Assembly (NCBI GenBank): GCA_964466055.1
Contig: CAYXLW010000013.1
Span: 1-35,431, forward strand
Length of the DNA: 35,431 bases
Reading direction: 5' to 3'
DNA from: CAYXLW01 sp964466055
GTDB lineage: Bacteria; Patescibacteriota; Gracilibacteria; GCA-2401425
Made by a program: the position numbers and the translations under genes. Each line of letters begins with the position of its first letter. Position 1 is the stretch's first letter. The notes below the pieces were generated by a model, which was given only the letters and a program-made list of their open reading frames with translations, searched no databases and was not told the DNA's origin. This document shows, piece after piece, positions 32,760 to 35,431 of this stretch.

Positions 32760-33704
32760 ATGTTTGAATATATTGCAGATTTAATTACTTATAATCTTTT
32801 TAAGATTACAGAGAATACACAGCTAGCAAAAGCAGTTCATTTTTTCTTTTACGATGTTTTTAAGATTTTATTTTTAATATTTATTGTTGTTACGGTTATT
32901 TCTTTTTTTAGAACATTTTTCTCTCCAGTTAAAACTAAAGAATTCTTATCTAAGCTAAAATTTGGAACAGGAAATATCTTGGCTTCTATTTTTGGAGCAG
33001 TTACCCCTTTTTGTTCTTGCTCATCGATCCCTTTATTTATTGGTTTTATAAAAGCTAGGGTTCCTCTTGGGATTGCTTTTTCTTTTCTTATTACATCTCC
33101 CTTAGTTAATGAGATTGTTTTTGTAATGATGGGAGGATTATTTGGATGGAAGCTTGCTTTTATTTATGCAGTTTCAGGGATTTTATTAGGAGTCATTGCA
33201 GGAATTGTGCTAGGAGCACTAGGAATGGAAAAAGAGATTATTTTAGAGGATTATGGTGAAGTTAAGATTAAAAATAACCTTCCTAAGGTTTTTAATGAAA
33301 GAGTAAAATACGCTTTAAAAGATGGGAAAAAGACATTCAAAAAACTATTTTGGTTTATTATCGTTGGGGTAGGAATTGGAGCTTTTATTCATGGATATAT
33401 CCCTCAAGATGTCTTTATGAATTATATTGGGAAATATGAACTACTTTCAGTTCCTATTGCAGTTCTTATTGGTATTCCTATCTATGCGGGCTGTTCAACT
33501 GTTGTTCCGATTATTTTCTCTATTACATCCAATGGCGTTCCACTCGGAACATCTCTTGCTTTTTTAATGTCTATTGCAGGACTTTCACTTCCTGAAGGAG
33601 TTATTTTGAAAAGAATTATGAGTATGAAGCTTTTATTAACATTCTTTTCAGTCGTTGGTATTGGGATTATTTTAATTGGGTATTTATTTAATTTAATTAC
33701 GTAA
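32760..33704 (+). CDS. ArsP/YraQ-type permease (DUF318)
   Basis: 314 residues with about eight to ten membrane helices. The first half has FGAVTPFCSCSSIPLFIGF (C85, C87), then VPLGIAFSFLITSPLVNEIV; the second half repeats the pattern as IPIYAGCSTVVPI and GVPLGTSLAFLMSIAGLSLPE. This is the ArsP_1 permease family; characterised ArsP proteins export trivalent organoarsenicals, other members have unknown soft-metal substrates. The neighbouring ArsR-type gene, 8 nt upstream, supports a metal- or metalloid-efflux role. The insertion sequence begins 3 nt after its stop, so the gene is intact but has probably lost its own terminator. Confidence 0.9.
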   Translation: MFEYIADLITYNLFKITENTQLAKAVHFFFYDVFKILFLIFIVVTVISFFRTFFSPVKTKEFLSKLKFGTGNILASIFGAVTPFCSCSSIPLFIGFIKARVPLGIAFSFLITSPLVNEIVFVMMGGLFGWKLAFIYAVSGILLGVIAGIVLGALGMEKEIILEDYGEVKIKNNLPKVFNERVKYALKDGKKTFKKLFWFIIVGVGIGAFIHGYIPQDVFMNYIGKYELLSVPIAVLIGIPIYAGCSTVVPIIFSITSNGVPLGTSLAFLMSIAGLSLPEGVILKRIMSMKLLLTFFSVVGIGIILIGYLFNLIT

Positions 33705-33706
33705 TA

Positions 33707-34687
33707 AAAGACTTATGCGAAAGTTGAAATAAAGCCAAAAAGAGACATAATTTAGTTAAATTATCCCATAAAGAAACTAAACTATGGCTTAAATTAAGTT
33801 TATCATTACATTCGTGTACTGCAAAATAACAGAATATTTTTCAAACAGATGGAAAAAGAAAAGCCATGAAGGAAGACCAGAGCAAATGACAGATGAAGAA
33901 GTATTAACAGTTGCAATCGTAGGGAACTTGGTTGGTTGGCAATACGAAAATCAAATATTAGAGAAATTCAAATCTTTATTTCCCAGTTGGTTCAAATATC
34001 TTAGTCAAAGCAGATTCAACCGAAGACTGCAAAAACTAGAATAACAGATGAAAAAATTTTTCAGATATATAGCAAAAAAAGTATTTAAAGAAGACTATGA
34101 TTTGCAATTTGTAGATTCTACAGATATTGCTGTATGTAGAAACAGAAATGTTACAGGTGGATATAAAAGGTTTTGGAATAATATAAACAAATGGTTCAAA
34201 GCTTCAAAGAATGAATATTTTACAGGAATAAAACATCATATGTTTTTAAACAAAGAAGGTCATCCTGTGAATTTTGGAATATCTAAAGCTTCTGTTCCAG
34301 ATTTGAACGCATCTAAAAAGATAAAAACAAAAGAAAAAGGTATAACTTATGTTAATGATAAAGCATATATTGATGAAGATTATAACCAAAAGCTTCAAAG
34401 TAAATATAATCAACAAATTATTACTCCAACAAAAAGTAATCAAAAAGTCAAAAACAGCAAATATGCTAAAAAACTTCTTAAAGAAAGACAAAAGTCAGAA
34501 AACGGATTCTCTGTTATGAAGGAATTTATCAACTTCGGAGCAAAAGAATGTAAGAACTTCTATGGCTTGATTAAAACAATAACTCTAAAAACTTTAAGTT
34601 TCTCTTTTCTTACTTGGGTTAACAAAGTGCTAAATCGTCCTTTATTCTCTTATCTTCACCTTGTTTAAGCCTTTCGCATAAGTCTTT
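33707..34687 (+). mobile_element. IS982-family-like insertion sequence
   Basis: A 981-bp element bounded by perfect 17-bp terminal inverted repeats: AAAGACTTATGCGAAAG (33707-33723) and its reverse complement (34671-34687). Size and the single DDE transposase gene fit the IS982 family (about 1 kb). No target-site duplication is obvious next to the repeats, perhaps because the exact end is off by a base or two or the duplication has decayed. It sits right behind the permease gene and before the repeat-protein gene. Confidence 0.88.
33814..34668 (+). pseudogene. IS982-like transposase interrupted by one in-frame TAA
   Basis: The two parts, 33814-34044 and 34048-34668, are in the same frame, separated only by TAA (34042-34044) in LQKLE-stop-QMKKF. 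Together they would give about 284 residues. The second part carries the catalytic acids: D23 (counted from its ATG) in FVDSTDIAVCRNRN, D104 in YVNDKAYID and E151 in RQKSENGFSVMKEF, with EYFTGIKHHMFLN between, all typical of IS982. The first part holds the N-terminal domain with RPEQMTDEEVLTVAIVG. The GTG at 33814 is a possible start; the frame opens at 33793. One base change explains the stop, so inactivation is recent, unless it is a sequencing error or the protein is read through. Confidence 0.85.
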
Positions 34688-34715
34688 ACATCTTATATCA
34701 GTAAAAATCACACCA

Positions 34716-35431
34716 CTAGGTATCATAATCTTGAATGTGCTCATTCTCTTCTTTGTTATCAATAGACTTAATATTTATTTGAGATAAAACTTTACTTACC
34801 ATCTTGTTATTAACATGTTTATCAAACACTTTACCCCATAATTTTTTGTTTTCTGTAAAATCCCAATCCCATTTATTTTCATGCCTTTCTATTAATTCTA
34901 TAGACCAAGGCAGTGATTCATTTCTGCTTAATCTCCACCAAGTCCACTTATCTTTGTATTTTTCTATTAATTCCATTGACCATGGCATCCGTTTGCTTTC
35001 ACTTATAGTCTCAAAATTTAAGTTATTTTCGTATTTTTCTATTAATTCAACTGACCATAGTATATAACCTAATTGCATCCATTCCCATTTATTTTCATAC
35101 TTTTCTATCAATTCTATAGACCAAGGTAATGATTTATTACTACTTAAATACCACCAAGCCCACTTATCTTTAAATCTTTCAACTAGCTCAACAGACCAAG
35201 GTAATGATTCATTAAAACTTAAGTCACCCCAGTCCCATCTATCTTTAAATCTTTCAATTAAATTAATAGACCAAGGCAACGACTCGTTTTTACTTAATCC
35301 CTCCCAATCCCACTTATTTTCATACTTTTCAATTAACTCAGTAGACCAAGGAAGTAATCGGTCTGTGCTTAGTCTTTCCCAATCCCACTTATTTTCATAC
35401 TTTTCAATTAACTCAGTAGACCAAGGAAGTA
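34716..35431 (-). CDS. Protein of tandem 25-residue Trp-rich repeats (5' end beyond window)
   Basis: The frame is open from the right edge to the TAG at 34716, so the start is outside the window. At least seven copies of a 25-residue unit are seen, with the form LPWSxELIEKYENKWDWxxLSxNES; positions of LPWS, ELIE, KW and W and LS are nearly constant. One copy is slightly shortened (LWSVELIEKYENN). The C-terminal 50 residues leave the pattern (WGKVFDKHVNNKM...). No signal or membrane segment in the visible part. Repeats of this kind occur in hypothetical proteins of several bacteria and probably stack as a helical solenoid for protein binding, but this is inference. The two rightmost copies share 54 identical bases. 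Confidence 0.8.
   Translation of the reverse strand, partial: LPWSTELIEKYENKWDWERLSTDRLLPWSTELIEKYENKWDWEGLSKNESLPWSINLIERFKDRWDWGDLSFNESLPWSVELVERFKDKWAWWYLSSNKSLPWSIELIEKYENKWEWMQLGYILWSVELIEKYENNLNFETISESKRMPWSMELIEKYKDKWTWWRLSRNESLPWSIELIERHENKWDWDFTENKKLWGKVFDKHVNNKMVSKVLSQINIKSIDNKEENEHIQDYDT
35303..35431. repeat. 75-bp tandem DNA repeat within the repeat-protein gene
   Basis: Bases 35303-35356 are identical to 35378-35431 (54 of 54), at a distance of 75 bp, equal to one protein repeat. The identity is cut off by the window edge and may continue. Older units to the left are diverged, so this copy pair arose recently. Confidence 0.85.

Overview
The window is very AT-rich, densely coded and mostly free of long intergenic gaps. 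Several traits point to a member of the Candidate Phyla Radiation (Patescibacteria) or a similar reduced-genome bacterium: small single-copy housekeeping genes, many short helical or membrane proteins without recognisable family, an archaeal-type NMN adenylyltransferase, a metazoan/archaeal-type (class II) PurE with no other purine gene nearby, and a 23S rRNA gene with no 16S gene upstream of it. This placement is an inference from gene content; no marker phylogeny was possible. UGA acts as a stop or is avoided: long genes contain no in-frame TGA, and of 35 gene ends I read 28 TAA, 5 TAG and 2 TGA. None of the starts has a clear Shine-Dalgarno sequence, although many have excellent sigma70-type promoters (TTGACA/TATAAT-like boxes 16-17 bp apart) only about 15-40 bp upstream.

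Region 1-5.1 kb: the 5' third of 23S rRNA (minus strand) with its own promoter, a HEPN-like gene, a lysyl-tRNA synthetase fused to an HD phosphohydrolase domain, and an ACT-domain regulator. Region 5.1-11.1 kb (mostly plus): a thioredoxin-like/CcdA-type membrane thiol-redox protein, small membrane proteins, a probably frameshifted small gene, a ComEC-type metallo-beta-lactamase protein, class II PurE, and a two-gene partner-switching module (RsbW-like kinase plus tail-anchored STAS protein) with its own promoter and terminator. Region 11.1-15.6 kb (minus): a secreted thrombospondin-type-3-repeat adhesin-like protein, an unknown protein, an O-antigen-ligase-family membrane protein and NadM.

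Region 15.6-17.6 kb: a ZIP metal transporter, a tRNA with CAT anticodon with complete promoter and terminator, and directly behind it the decayed N-terminal half of a tyrosine recombinase pointing at the tRNA, followed by a GC-richer island and a Cys-rich lipoprotein. This looks like an old tRNA-associated integration site. Region 17.7-21.1 kb (minus): a large EF-hand/glycine-zipper protein of unknown function and two small helical proteins, then a 360-bp non-coding stretch with strong hairpins. Region 21.1-30.0 kb: a COG2509-type FAD dehydrogenase, a DUF155/RMD1 protein, MetG (minus), then dnaG-greA, two unknown proteins and a ComF-family phosphoribosyltransferase.

Region 30.0-35.4 kb: pyrC-pyrB (minus) for pyrimidine synthesis, an ArsR regulator plus ArsP-type permease with a clear palindromic operator, a complete IS982-like insertion sequence whose transposase carries one in-frame stop, and the 3' part of a gene made of 25-residue Trp-rich repeats that runs off the right edge.
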